Below, in pieces: positions 52,535-61,699 of a DNA stretch of 64,000 bases. The translations under genes and the position numbers were made by a program. A model generated the notes under the pieces. The model made no database searches, had not been told where the DNA came from, and worked only from the letters and a program-made list of their open reading frames with translations. This DNA is from Pseudomonas fragi (lineage in GTDB: Bacteria; Pseudomonadota; Gammaproteobacteria; Pseudomonadales; Pseudomonadaceae), in assembly GCF_025426255.1 (NCBI RefSeq), contig NZ_CP104861.1:2356001-2420000 (forward strand), in the 5' to 3' direction. Position 1 is the stretch's first letter. Every line of letters starts with the position of its first letter.

Positions 52535-53721
52535 GTGATATTCAAGCCAAACTGCTGATCGTCGATGATCTGCCGGAAAACCTGCTGGCGCTCGAAGCGT
52601 TGATCAAGCGCGAGGACCGCATCGTATACAAGGCCCTGTCTGCGGATGAGGCGTTGTCGTTGCTGCTGCAGCATGAGTTCGCAATGGCCATTCTTGATGT
52701 GCAAATGCCCGGCATGAACGGTTTTGAACTGGCCGAGTTGATGCGTGGCACGGCCAAGACCAAAAACATCCCGATCGTGTTTGTCAGCGCCGCCGGGCGC
52801 GAAATGAACTATGCCTTCAAGGGCTACGAAAGCGGCGCGGTCGACTTTTTGCACAAACCGCTGGATATCCATGCGGTCAAAAGCAAGGTCAATGTATTTG
52901 TCGAGCTGTATCGCCAGAGCAAGGCAATGAAGCAGCAGGTCGAAGCCTTGGAACAGAGCCGTCGCGAGCAGGAAACTTTGCTGGCACAGTTGCAATTGAC
53001 CCAGGTTGAACTGGAACATGCGGTACGCATGCGCGATGACTTTATGTCGATCGTCTCCCATGAGGTGCGCACCCCGCTAAACGGCCTGATCCTGGAAACC
53101 CAACTGCGCAAGATGCACCTGGCCCGCGATAACGCGGCGGCGTTCACCATGGACAAGATGCAGGCCATGGTCGAGCGTGATGAGCGCCAGATCCAGAGCC
53201 TGATCCGCCTGATCGAAGACATGCTCGACGTATCGCGGATCCGCACCGGCAAGCTGTCTATCCGCCCTGGCCAGTTCGATTTGGCCCAAACCGTCGCGCA
53301 GCTACTGGAAAGCTTCTCGGCGCAGATCAGCGCGGCGCAGTCGAGTGTCAACTTCACGGCAGAGCAGCCAGTGGTGGGGCAGTGGGATGAGTTCAGGATC
53401 GAGCAGGTGATTTCCAACCTGCTGACCAACGCCTTGCGCTATGGCGCAAAAAAGCCCATTGATGTGTCTGTTTATATCGAAAGTGGCCAGGCGGTGGTCG
53501 ACGTGCGCGACCAAGGCATTGGCATCAGCGAAGAAAACCAGCAGCGGGTTTTTCAGCAGTTTGAACGGGTTTCATCCAGCCATGTCATCGCGGGGCTGGG
53601 TTTGGGCCTGTTTATTTCGGAGCAGATAGTCGCCGCCCACAGCGGTACAATCAGCGTACAGAGTGCATTGGGCGAGGGTGCCTTGTTCAGGGTTTGCCTG
53701 CCGCTGGTACAAAAGACATAA
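52525..53721 (+). CDS. receiver-histidine kinase hybrid, soluble
   Basis: This 398-residue cytoplasmic protein has an N-terminal receiver (Asp58 in AILDVQMPGMNG), a coiled coil (about 135-170), HisKA with His179 (VSHEVRTPL) and HATPase (DQGIGISEENQQRVF, LGLGLFISEQIV). No membrane span. The receiver-first layout suggests it is phosphorylated by the upstream hybrid kinase and passes the signal on. ATG 52525 overlaps the CheB gene by 10 bp. Confidence 0.92.
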   Translation: MLLSDIQAKLLIVDDLPENLLALEALIKREDRIVYKALSADEALSLLLQHEFAMAILDVQMPGMNGFELAELMRGTAKTKNIPIVFVSAAGREMNYAFKGYESGAVDFLHKPLDIHAVKSKVNVFVELYRQSKAMKQQVEALEQSRREQETLLAQLQLTQVELEHAVRMRDDFMSIVSHEVRTPLNGLILETQLRKMHLARDNAAAFTMDKMQAMVERDERQIQSLIRLIEDMLDVSRIRTGKLSIRPGQFDLAQTVAQLLESFSAQISAAQSSVNFTAEQPVVGQWDEFRIEQVISNLLTNALRYGAKKPIDVSVYIESGQAVVDVRDQGIGISEENQQRVFQQFERVSSSHVIAGLGLGLFISEQIVAAHSGTISVQSALGEGALFRVCLPLVQKT

Positions 53722-53788
53722 ACTCGATGCAACCTGTGACCATGCCCGGAGTCTTACTGGGCAGCGACTGCATGAATTAAGGTTCCCC

Positions 53789-54166
53789 ATGAGTGAAGAT
53801 GCGCAAGATGTTGTTTTGATTGTCGAAGACGATCCCTCGATCCTGATGGTCCTTAGTGCCTACTTGTCCGGCGAGGGCTATCGGGTATTGCAGGCTGAAA
53901 ACGGTGAGCAGGCCTTCGAAATATTGGCCAGCAAGCCGCACCTGGATCTTATGGTCACCGACTTTCGCCTGCCGGGAGGTATTTCGGGGGTACAGATCGC
54001 CGAGCCTGCGCTGAAGTTGCGACCTGATTTGAAAGTCATCTTTATCAGTGGTTACCCGGCAGAAATCCGTGACACGGGCAGCCCGATTACCCTGACGGCG
54101 CCGATTCTGGCCAAGCCGTTCGACCTCGACACGCTGCAGGCCCAAATCCAGAAACTGCTGGCCTGA
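53789..54166 (+). CDS. single-domain response regulator
   Basis: This 125-residue CheY-like receiver has Asp58 in LMVTDFRLPGG and the conserved Lys in LAKPFDLDTL. No DNA-binding part. ATG 53789 is the right start; in-frame codons back to 53663 lie inside the kinase gene. It is the last gene of the cluster, 67 bp after the kinase, and is followed by a long inverted repeat. Confidence 0.9.
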   Translation: MSEDAQDVVLIVEDDPSILMVLSAYLSGEGYRVLQAENGEQAFEILASKPHLDLMVTDFRLPGGISGVQIAEPALKLRPDLKVIFISGYPAEIRDTGSPITLTAPILAKPFDLDTLQAQIQKLLA

Positions 54167-54175
54167 CCCAAACTT

Positions 54176-54319
54176 GTAGCAGCTGCCGAAGGAACGAGGC
54201 TGCGTTCGAGTGCGCAGCGCTCGCAATCCCGGCAATCGGGGAGTACCAGATTACCGTGTTGCTCGATTTTACGACGGCTACGCCGCCGAACGCAGCCTCG
54301 TTCCTTCGGCAGCTGCTAC
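54176..54319. repeat. long inverted repeat element (copy C)
   Basis: The 33-base outer arms (GTAGCAGCTGCCGAAGGAAC and onwards, 54176-54208) are perfectly complementary to 54287-54319. Copies A and B share the GAGGCTGCGTTCG core. It fills the gap between the response-regulator gene and the convergent TPR gene. Confidence 0.93.
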
Positions 54320-54332
54320 GTAATCAGGTGTT

Positions 54333-55388
54333 TCAAAGCCCCTGCTGCAACGCCGGATCATCCGGGTTCTGCTGCTCCAGTTGCGCGAGCAACACCTGCA
54401 CGTTCTGCAATTGCCCGGCTTCTTTCCAGTAGCCGATCAACAACACCCGTGCCTTGCGATTGGCAGGCTGGCGTTGCAGCAGCTCTTCGAGCTGGCGTTG
54501 CGCAGCTTCCAGTTGGTCGAGGTCATGCAGGGCGGTGGCCAGCTTGTAGCGGTAATCACTGTTGTCAGGCTCCAGCTCCACGGCCTTGGCTAGACCGAGC
54601 AGGGCGTACTCGGTCTGGCCGTGATTGAGCAGCCAGATTCCCAGCGTATGTTGCAAGTAAGCCGAGTCAGGATGTGCCTCAAGTTGGCTGGCCAATAATT
54701 GGCGCGCTTGCTCCGCTTGGCCGCGCTTATCCAGCAGGTCAATCTGCGCGGCCACGGCCTTGATGTCGTCCGGAGCCAGGCGGGTCATTTGTTCCAGTGC
54801 AGCCTGGGCGTTATCCAGTTGCCCTTCGTGCAGGTACAGCCGGGCAAGCTGACCCTGAGCTTGCGGGTCGTCGGGACGGGTCTTGAGGTCGCGCTCGAAC
54901 TCGTCGATTACTTGCTGCAACGGGCCGAAGTACAGCCCCTGTTCATCCGGGGACAACCCGAGCAGGGCATTGGCCGCAGCAAAACGCACAGTCTGCTCCG
55001 GATCATCCAATAGCGGCCCCAGCAGCAGCGTGCGCTGGGCGTTGGGTACCAGCCCGACAATGCTCTGGATCGCAGCCGTGCGCACCAGTGGTGAGGTGCT
55101 GTGCAAATCGGCGTCGGCCAACTTCAGCGCCTGTGGGCTTGGGTAGTTAGGCAACTCGGCATGCAGTTTGACGCGGCGCGCATCGGTCAAGTCGTTGCGC
55201 GCAAGTTGCTGATAGAGCACGCGAGCGGCACCGGGCTTACCGTTTTGGGCCATATCCAGTGCGATGGAATAACGTTGGCTCAGAGTGGGCGTCGGGACAG
55301 TCGGAGCAGGGCGCATCGAATACCAAAGACCCGCAGCAATAACCGCGGACAGAAGGCTGATGACGAGGTAGCGGCGTGGCTGGGTCAT
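54333..55388 (-). CDS. TPR/HEAT repeat protein with N-terminal membrane anchor
   Basis: This 351-residue protein starts with one membrane span (YLVISLLSAVIAAGLWYS, about 8-25). A HEAT-like part follows (HSTSPLVRTAAIQSIVGLVP, DPEQTVRFAAANALLGLSP), then several tetratricopeptide repeats (DPQAQGQLARLYLHEGQLD, DSAYLQHTLGIWLLNHGQ, DNSDYRYKLATALHDLDQL). ATG 55388 is chosen as it directly precedes the anchor. The repeats are expected to face the periplasm and bind other proteins. Partners are not clear from the neighbours. Confidence 0.85.
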   Translation of the reverse strand: MTQPRRYLVISLLSAVIAAGLWYSMRPAPTVPTPTLSQRYSIALDMAQNGKPGAARVLYQQLARNDLTDARRVKLHAELPNYPSPQALKLADADLHSTSPLVRTAAIQSIVGLVPNAQRTLLLGPLLDDPEQTVRFAAANALLGLSPDEQGLYFGPLQQVIDEFERDLKTRPDDPQAQGQLARLYLHEGQLDNAQAALEQMTRLAPDDIKAVAAQIDLLDKRGQAEQARQLLASQLEAHPDSAYLQHTLGIWLLNHGQTEYALLGLAKAVELEPDNSDYRYKLATALHDLDQLEAAQRQLEELLQRQPANRKARVLLIGYWKEAGQLQNVQVLLAQLEQQNPDDPALQQGL

Positions 55389-55519
55389 CCAATATCCAGA
55401 AACAGGCGAGCGTATGAGGTGCAAGATTGGGACAGTAGAGGGCTTGAGTCAAACGCTGTAGCCGTTGAAGAGCGAGGCGAGGCTACGACCGGCGCCGCAG
55501 CCTGGCGACACTGGCGGAT

Positions 55520-55559
55520 AAAAAAAGCCCCGCGACCGAATGAGCGCGGGGCTAAAAAA
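55520..55559 (-). terminator. intrinsic terminator of mexEF-oprN
   Basis: AGCCCCGCG and CGCGGGGCT (55526-55534, 55545-55553) form a stem flanked by A/T runs on both sides, so it can work in both directions. On the minus strand it lies 36 bp beyond the oprN stop. Confidence 0.92.
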
Positions 55560-55594
55560 TGGTTGGTTGCGGCCAACCAAAGGAGCTCGTTGAA

Positions 55595-57004
55595 TCAGTG
55601 CGCGCTTGCGACGGTCTCGGCTTGCCAGCCGCCACCCAGCGCTTTGTAGATGGCCACTACGCCGCGATACAGCTCAACCTCGGCCTGGGCCTGGCTGTCT
55701 TCAGCCGCCAAACGCTCGCGCTGGGCGTCGAGCAGGACCAGAAAGTCCACTGTGCCTTCGCGGTAGCGGATAGCAGCCAGGTCAGCGGCAGTTCGGCTGG
55801 ATTCGCTTTGACGAATCAGCGACACCAAACGCTGCTGGCGTTTGCCGTAATCACTAAAAGCGTTTTCTGACTCTTCCAGTGCCAACAGCACTTGCTGTTC
55901 ATAACTGGCCAGGGCGCCATCGGCTTCTGCGTCGGCACCGCGCAGGCGTGCACGCACGCTGCCCAGATCAAACGCTGGCCAGGTAATGCGCGGGCCGAGG
56001 GCCCAAGCATTGGCCGCAGCCGAACCGATTTGCGAACCACGCCCGGCGGTAAAACCGAGGAAGCCGCTCAAGCTGACCCGAGGGAACAAGTCGGCCTTGG
56101 CCACCCCGATCCGGGCAGTGGCCGCGGCCAGCTTGCGCTCGGCACTCATGATGTCGGGTCGGCGCTGCAGCAGGTCACCGGGGTTACCGATGTTCAAGGC
56201 TTTGGCAATCGCCGGCAGCTGCGCCGGGCTCAGGTCAACGCTGAGCTGCTCAGGGCGTTGGCCCAGCAAGGTGGCGATACGATTGCGTTCGCGTACTTGT
56301 TCGGCCTGCAATTGCGGCACACTTGCCTCAACTGCCGCCAAGCGAGCATCAGCGCGCATCACGTCCAGTTCGTCACCAACGCCTGCGTCACGCAGGCTTT
56401 CGGTAATGGCCTTGGAATCTTGCTGGTTTTTCAGGTTGGCCAGGGCAATACGCTCGCGCAGTTGTGCACCGCGCAACTCACCGTAGGCGTCCACCAGCTC
56501 GGCAATCATGGTCACTTGCAACTGATACAAATCGGCTGCAGCCCCTTGTTCGTCGGCGTCGCTGGCCTCCAGCTCACGCTGGATGCGGCCAAACAGATCG
56601 ATTTCCCAGGCCATGTCCAGGCCCAGGTCATAGCGCTCACTGTTGACGCGCTTCTCGGTGGTCCCTGGAATCTGGCCCTTGCCGACATCGCTGCTGACTC
56701 GGCTGGTGATGGTCGGCATGGCGTCATTGCTGACGTCATCACGGATCGCCCGGGCCGCGCGCAGGCGGGCAAATGCCACGCGCAGCTCGCGGTTGCCAGC
56801 CAGTGACTGAGTCACCAACTGGTTGAGGGTCGGGTCATCAAACTGCTGCCACCAGATCCCTTCAAAATGCGCTCGGTCAAAACCCTTGAGGTTGTCGGCA
56901 CTGATATGTGCAGGTTCTGTCGCCGGGGTTTTGTAGTCCGGGCCAACGGCGCAGGCGCTCAAAGCCAGTACCAACAGGCTTGGCAGGAATACTCTCACGC
57001 TCAT
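55595..57004 (-). CDS. oprN: outer-membrane channel of RND efflux pump, OprN type
   Basis: This 469-residue lipoprotein of the OMF/TolC family has a signal peptide ending LALSAC with the lipidated Cys, then AVGPDYKTP, the usual NodT-family start. Two repeated helix-strand halves follow (RPDIMSAERKLAAATARIG is the second-half marker). It forms the trimeric exit duct for the pump. ATG 57004 overlaps the mexF stop by 4 bp (ATGA). Gene order mexE-mexF-oprN is complete here. Confidence 0.92.
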   Translation of the reverse strand: MSVRVFLPSLLVLALSACAVGPDYKTPATEPAHISADNLKGFDRAHFEGIWWQQFDDPTLNQLVTQSLAGNRELRVAFARLRAARAIRDDVSNDAMPTITSRVSSDVGKGQIPGTTEKRVNSERYDLGLDMAWEIDLFGRIQRELEASDADEQGAAADLYQLQVTMIAELVDAYGELRGAQLRERIALANLKNQQDSKAITESLRDAGVGDELDVMRADARLAAVEASVPQLQAEQVRERNRIATLLGQRPEQLSVDLSPAQLPAIAKALNIGNPGDLLQRRPDIMSAERKLAAATARIGVAKADLFPRVSLSGFLGFTAGRGSQIGSAAANAWALGPRITWPAFDLGSVRARLRGADAEADGALASYEQQVLLALEESENAFSDYGKRQQRLVSLIRQSESSRTAADLAAIRYREGTVDFLVLLDAQRERLAAEDSQAQAEVELYRGVVAIYKALGGGWQAETVASAH

Positions 57005-60000
57005 TGTTGCGACTCCAGCTTGAGGTGTTTGGCGGCTTTGCGCGCTTCACTGCGCTCCACATAACGGCGGATCAAGACGTAGAACACCGGCGTCAGCAGC
57101 AGACCGAAGAAGGTCACCCCGAGCATCCCGGAGAACACCGCTACACCCATGGCGTGACGCATTTCTGCACCGGCGCCGCTGGAGAGCACCAGAGGCACCA
57201 CACCCATGATGAAGGCGAACGACGTCATCAGGATCGGCCGCAGACGCAGGCGGCAGGCTTCCAGTACCGCATCCAGCGGGTTCATGCCTTCTTCCTGCTT
57301 GTCCTTGGCAAACTCGACAATCAAAATCGCGTTCTTGCACGCCAACCCCACCAGTACGATCAATCCGATCTGGGTGAAGATGTTGTTGTCGCCTCCCGAC
57401 AGAATCACCCCGGTAATCGCTGATAGCAGCGTCATCGGTACGATCAGGATCACCGCCAGCGGCAGGCTCCAGCTTTCGTATTGGGCGGCCAGTACCAGGA
57501 ACGCCAGCAGTACGCAGAGCGGGAACACGAACAGGGCGGTATTGCCTGAAAGGATTTGCTGATAGGTCAGCTCAGTCCATTCGAAGGTCATGCCGTTAGG
57601 CAGTTCTTCCTTGAGCAGTTTCTCCATCGCCGCTTCAGCTTGACCCGAGCTGTAGCCCGGTGCCGCTGCGCCGTTGATTTCTGCGGTGACAAAACCGTTG
57701 TAGTGCATGACGCGATCCGGGCCTGCGGTGTCGCTGATCTTGATGAAGGTCGCCAGCGGGATCATTTCGCCCTTGTTGTTGCGCACTTTCAGTTGGCCAA
57801 TCTGCTCGGGCTCCAGACGGAACTGCTGCTCGGCTTGTACGTTGACCTGATAAGTGCGACCGAAGCGGTTGAAATCGTTGGCATACAGCGAGCCCAGATA
57901 GATCTGCAGGGTGTCGAAGATGTCGCTGATGGCAACGCCATGAGTCTTGGCTTTTTCGCGGTCGATGGCAGCATCGACTTGCGGAACGTTGACCTGATAG
58001 CTGGTGAACAACCCGGCCAGTTCCGGCACGCTATGGCTCTTGGCAATTACGTTCTGCACTTCCTTGTACAGTTCGTCATAGCCCAGGCCAGCGCGGTCCT
58101 CGACTTGCAGGCGAAAGCCGCCAATGGTGCCCAGCCCTTGTACTGGTGGTGGCGGGAAGATCGCGATATAGGCTTCCTGGATATCCGCAAACTCTGCATT
58201 CAGCGTGGCGGCAATAGCTGCGGCTGACTGGCTTGGGTCCTTGCGTTGATCGAAGTCCTTGAGCGCGACAAACACGATGCCGCTGTTCGGGCTGTTGGTG
58301 AAACCATTGATCGACAGGCCGGGGAAGGCGATCGAGTTGGCAACACCGGGCTGCTTGAGGGCCAGCTCCGACATGCGTTTGATCACCTCTTCGCTACGAT
58401 CCAGGCTCGCGGCGTCTGGCAGTTGAGCAAAGGCCACCAGATATTGCTTGTCTTGCGGCGGTACAAAACCGGTCGGGGTGTGGGCAAAACCGGCCCAGGT
58501 CAACACCATCAAACCTGCATACACCAGCATTGCGATCCCGCTGCCACGAATAATCCGGCGCACGGTGCCGACGTAGCCATTACTGGCCTTGACGAAGAAG
58601 CGGTTGAACGGACCGAACAGCCAGCTCCCGAACAGTCGATCAAGTACACGGGTGAAGCGGTCTTTCGGTGCGTTATGACCCTTGAGCAGTACAGCGGCCA
58701 GGGCAGGGGACAAGGTCAGCGAGTTGAAAGCCGAGATCACCGTCGAAATCGCGATGGTCAGAGCGAACTGCTTATAGAACTGTCCGGTCAGGCCCGAGAT
58801 AAATGCAGCCGGGATAAACACCGCACACAGTACCAGGGCGGTGGCGATGATCGGGCCGGTCACTTCACGCATGGCCCGCTTGGTGGCGTCCACCGGGTTG
58901 AGCCCCAGTTCGATATTCCGCTCGACGTTCTCCACCACCACAATGGCATCGTCGACCACGATACCGATGGCCAGCACCAGCCCGAACAGCGACAGGGCGT
59001 TGAGCGAAAAGCCGAACATATGCATCACAGCAAACGTACCGATCAGCGATACGGGCACGGCCACTAACGGAATAATCGAGGCGCGCCAAGTTTGCAGGAA
59101 CAGGATAACAACCAGTACTACCAGAATCAGTGCTTCAAACAGGGTATGGACTACCGCTTCGATCGAACCGCGAACGAAGATTGTCGGGTCATACACGATG
59201 TCGAAGTCCATGCCTTCCGGGAAGTTCTGTTTCAGTTCGGCCATCTTGGCGCGAACGTCATTGGATATCTGGATTGCATTGGAGCCTGGGCGCTGGAAGA
59301 TCGGTATCGCCACCGCCGGTTGGTTGTTCAGCAAGGAACGCAGGGCGTACTGGCTGGAACCCAGTTCAACCCGAGCTATGTCTTTGAGGCGAGTGATCTG
59401 GCCATCATCGCCGGAGCGAATAATGATGTTTTCGAACTCTTCCTCACTGACCAGTCGGCCCTGGGTGTTAACCGACAGCTGGAAGCTGGTTGCGTTGGGG
59501 GCAGGGGGGGCACCCAGCGCACCGGCAGCCACCTGGCGGTTTTGCTCGCGGATGGCGGTGACCACATCGGTAGCGGTCAGGTTGCGCGACGCGGTCTTGT
59601 TTGGATCGAGCCACACCCGCAACGAGTAGTCACCCATGCCGAACAGTTGCACATCGCCGATGCCGTTCAGCCGTGCCAGCTCATCCTTGATATTGAGGAT
59701 GGCGTAGTTGGACAGGTACAGCATGTCGTAGCGCTGGTCCGGGGAGGTCAAGTGCACAACCATGGTCAGGTCGGGCGAAGCCTTGTCTACCGTGATACCG
59801 ATGCGCGTCACTTCTTCGGGCAGCTTGGGCTGGGTCCGGGTGACGCGGTTTTGCACCTGCACCTGAGCGTTGTCCAGGTCAGTGCCCAGGGCAAAGGTGA
59901 TGGTCAGGGTGATCTTGCCGTCAGCGGTGGACTGCGAAGACATGTACAACATGTTTTCAACACCGGTAATGGCTTGTTCCAACGGCGCTGCGACGGTTTC

Positions 60001-60180
60001 GCCGATCACTTTAGGGTTGGCACCCGGGAAGCTGGCGCGCACCACGACGGTAGGCGGAACCACTTCCGGGTATTCACTGATAGGTAATTGGAACAGCGAA
60101 ATGCCGCCCGCAATCAGTATCAACAGTGAAAGCACAGCGGCGAAAATCGGCCGCTGGATGAAGAACTGGGAAAAATTCAT
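57001..60180 (-). CDS. mexF: RND multidrug efflux transporter, MexF type
   Basis: This 1059-residue, 12-TM proton-driven pump of the HAE-1 family begins MNFSQFFIQRPIFAAVLSLL, as MexF does. It has the proton-relay aspartates in GIVVDDAIVVVENVER and large periplasmic loops. Motifs LYMSSQSTADGKITLTITF and RTYQVNVQAEQQFR are close to P. aeruginosa MexF as I recall it. MexEF-OprN exports chloramphenicol, fluoroquinolones and quorum-signal precursors. There is a 15 bp gap to mexE. Confidence 0.94.
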   Translation of the reverse strand: MNFSQFFIQRPIFAAVLSLLILIAGGISLFQLPISEYPEVVPPTVVVRASFPGANPKVIGETVAAPLEQAITGVENMLYMSSQSTADGKITLTITFALGTDLDNAQVQVQNRVTRTQPKLPEEVTRIGITVDKASPDLTMVVHLTSPDQRYDMLYLSNYAILNIKDELARLNGIGDVQLFGMGDYSLRVWLDPNKTASRNLTATDVVTAIREQNRQVAAGALGAPPAPNATSFQLSVNTQGRLVSEEEFENIIIRSGDDGQITRLKDIARVELGSSQYALRSLLNNQPAVAIPIFQRPGSNAIQISNDVRAKMAELKQNFPEGMDFDIVYDPTIFVRGSIEAVVHTLFEALILVVLVVILFLQTWRASIIPLVAVPVSLIGTFAVMHMFGFSLNALSLFGLVLAIGIVVDDAIVVVENVERNIELGLNPVDATKRAMREVTGPIIATALVLCAVFIPAAFISGLTGQFYKQFALTIAISTVISAFNSLTLSPALAAVLLKGHNAPKDRFTRVLDRLFGSWLFGPFNRFFVKASNGYVGTVRRIIRGSGIAMLVYAGLMVLTWAGFAHTPTGFVPPQDKQYLVAFAQLPDAASLDRSEEVIKRMSELALKQPGVANSIAFPGLSINGFTNSPNSGIVFVALKDFDQRKDPSQSAAAIAATLNAEFADIQEAYIAIFPPPPVQGLGTIGGFRLQVEDRAGLGYDELYKEVQNVIAKSHSVPELAGLFTSYQVNVPQVDAAIDREKAKTHGVAISDIFDTLQIYLGSLYANDFNRFGRTYQVNVQAEQQFRLEPEQIGQLKVRNNKGEMIPLATFIKISDTAGPDRVMHYNGFVTAEINGAAAPGYSSGQAEAAMEKLLKEELPNGMTFEWTELTYQQILSGNTALFVFPLCVLLAFLVLAAQYESWSLPLAVILIVPMTLLSAITGVILSGGDNNIFTQIGLIVLVGLACKNAILIVEFAKDKQEEGMNPLDAVLEACRLRLRPILMTSFAFIMGVVPLVLSSGAGAEMRHAMGVAVFSGMLGVTFFGLLLTPVFYVLIRRYVERSEARKAAKHLKLESQQ

Positions 60181-60195
60181 CGGTGTTTTCGTCCC

Positions 60196-61440
60196 TTAAC
60201 CGCGAGGAGTCGCGACGCTGGCCAGCTTCGGCGCGCCAGAGGCGGGCTTGGCAGGTGACAGGTTGCTGGCTTCCAGGGCTTGTCGTTGTTGTGCCAGTGC
60301 GGCGAGGGTTTGTTCGTTGGCCATCGGGATCACCTCAGGCGTCACCGGTGAGCCAGGGCGCACTTTCTGCAAGCCCTTGACGATGATCGTGTCGTCCTTG
60401 TTCAGGCCGCTGCGAACAATGCGCAGGCCTTCGATTTTCGGACCAAGATCAACGGCGCGGTACACCGACTTGTTGTCGTCACCCATCACCAGCACGAATT
60501 TTTTGCCCAGGTCAGTGCCGACCGCTTCGTCATTGATCAGCACAGCGGAGTAAGTGCCGCTGCCGACCAGCTTCAATCGCGCATACAGCCCAGGAGTGAA
60601 GCTGCCGTCGGTGTTGTCGAACACGGCGCGACCACGGATGGTGCCGGTTTTCGGGTTGACCTGGTTATCGACGAAATTCATCTGGCCCAGATGCGGGTTG
60701 CCGTCTTCATTGGACAAGCCGAGGTACACCGGCGTGCTCTGGCCGCGTTGGCCCTGGCGGGCAAGCTGGCTGTACTTGAGGAACACACGCTCGTCTGCGT
60801 CAAAGTAGGCATACACCTTGTCGGTGGACACTACGCTGGTCAGCGGCGTGACATCCGCGCTGACGATGTTGCCTGCGGTGATTTCGGCACGGCTGACGCG
60901 GCCACTGATTGGCGAGGTGACGCGGGTAAAGCTCAGGTTGAGTTTTGCCAGGTCCAGCTGTGCCTGGATCGCCGCGACACCGGCGCGTGCAGCCTGGGAA
61001 GCTGTGCTGCGCGAGTCGGCCAGCTCAGCCGAGATGGCATTGCTTTGGCGCAGACGTTCGCCGCGCTGGGCTTCGTTTTCACTGCGGGTAGCGTTGGCGC
61101 GGGCTTGTTGCACCTCGGCTTCAAGACGACGTACTTCAGCCTGGAACGGGCGCGGATCAATCTGGAACAGCAGGTCGCCCTTTTTCACCAGGGCGCCCTC
61201 GGTAAAGGCGACCTGATCAATCTGGCCCGACACGCGTGGACGAATTTCTACGGTTTCCGGTGCTTCGAGGCGACCTGTGAATTCGTCCCATTCATTGACC
61301 GGCTGTTCCAGCACCTTGGCCACACTGACTTTTGCAGCGGAAGCAGGAGCAGTCGCTTGTGGTGTTTTACCGCATGCGCTCATCACCACGATGGCCAAGG
61401 CCGCGAGTGGGAAGCGCAAATGTTTAAGTGACCGTTCCAT
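60196..61440 (-). CDS. mexE: RND efflux periplasmic adaptor, MexE type
   Basis: This 414-residue membrane-fusion lipoprotein has a signal peptide ending VVMSACGK with lipidated Cys. VSVAKVLEQPVNEWDEFTGR, EIRPRVSGQIDQVAF and FTRVTSPISGRVSRAEI follow, all close to MexE. ATG 61440 is the family start; the in-frame codons back to 61500 are rejected. It is first in the mexE-mexF-oprN operon. A nod-box-like site about 85 bp upstream may be bound by a MexT-like activator, which is not in the window. Confidence 0.93.
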   Translation of the reverse strand: MERSLKHLRFPLAALAIVVMSACGKTPQATAPASAAKVSVAKVLEQPVNEWDEFTGRLEAPETVEIRPRVSGQIDQVAFTEGALVKKGDLLFQIDPRPFQAEVRRLEAEVQQARANATRSENEAQRGERLRQSNAISAELADSRSTASQAARAGVAAIQAQLDLAKLNLSFTRVTSPISGRVSRAEITAGNIVSADVTPLTSVVSTDKVYAYFDADERVFLKYSQLARQGQRGQSTPVYLGLSNEDGNPHLGQMNFVDNQVNPKTGTIRGRAVFDNTDGSFTPGLYARLKLVGSGTYSAVLINDEAVGTDLGKKFVLVMGDDNKSVYRAVDLGPKIEGLRIVRSGLNKDDTIIVKGLQKVRPGSPVTPEVIPMANEQTLAALAQQRQALEASNLSPAKPASGAPKLASVATPRG

Positions 61441-61523
61441 GGGGGGAGTCCGCCAATCTATTGAGATGGGCGGATAATGCTGGCACGCGAGCTGGCGCAC
61501 GAATCGAACCCAGCGAAGATCAA

Positions 61524-61540
61524 TATCATCCGGAATGATA
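61524..61540. promoter_or_regulatory. nod-box-like site upstream of mexE (possible MexT site)
   Basis: TATCAT-CCGGA-ATGATA is a perfect inverted repeat containing ATC-N9-GAT (61525-61539), the core recognised by NodD-type LysR regulators including MexT. It is about 85 bp upstream of the mexE start codon, a suitable place for activation. Confidence 0.55.
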
Positions 61541-61619
61541 GAAAGCCGAACCGAGCCCTCTAGCCTGCGCTTTTTGTTAGGGTACTATCAATTAAAAAAA
61601 GCATGAACTCATTATTGAT

Positions 61620-61680
61620 GTGGAGCGAGCCTGCTCGCGAAGAGCCCTGGTGAGACCTTCGCGAGCAGGCTCGCTCCCAC
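61620..61680. repeat. REP doublet (inverted pair)
   Basis: GTGGAGCGAGCCTGCTCGCG and onwards (61620-61642) pairs with 61657-61680, one base missing in the left arm. It lies in the 3' region of the siderophore-receptor gene and may terminate it or protect its mRNA. Confidence 0.88.
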
Positions 61681-61699
61681 GGTTGCTTCACTGTAATCC

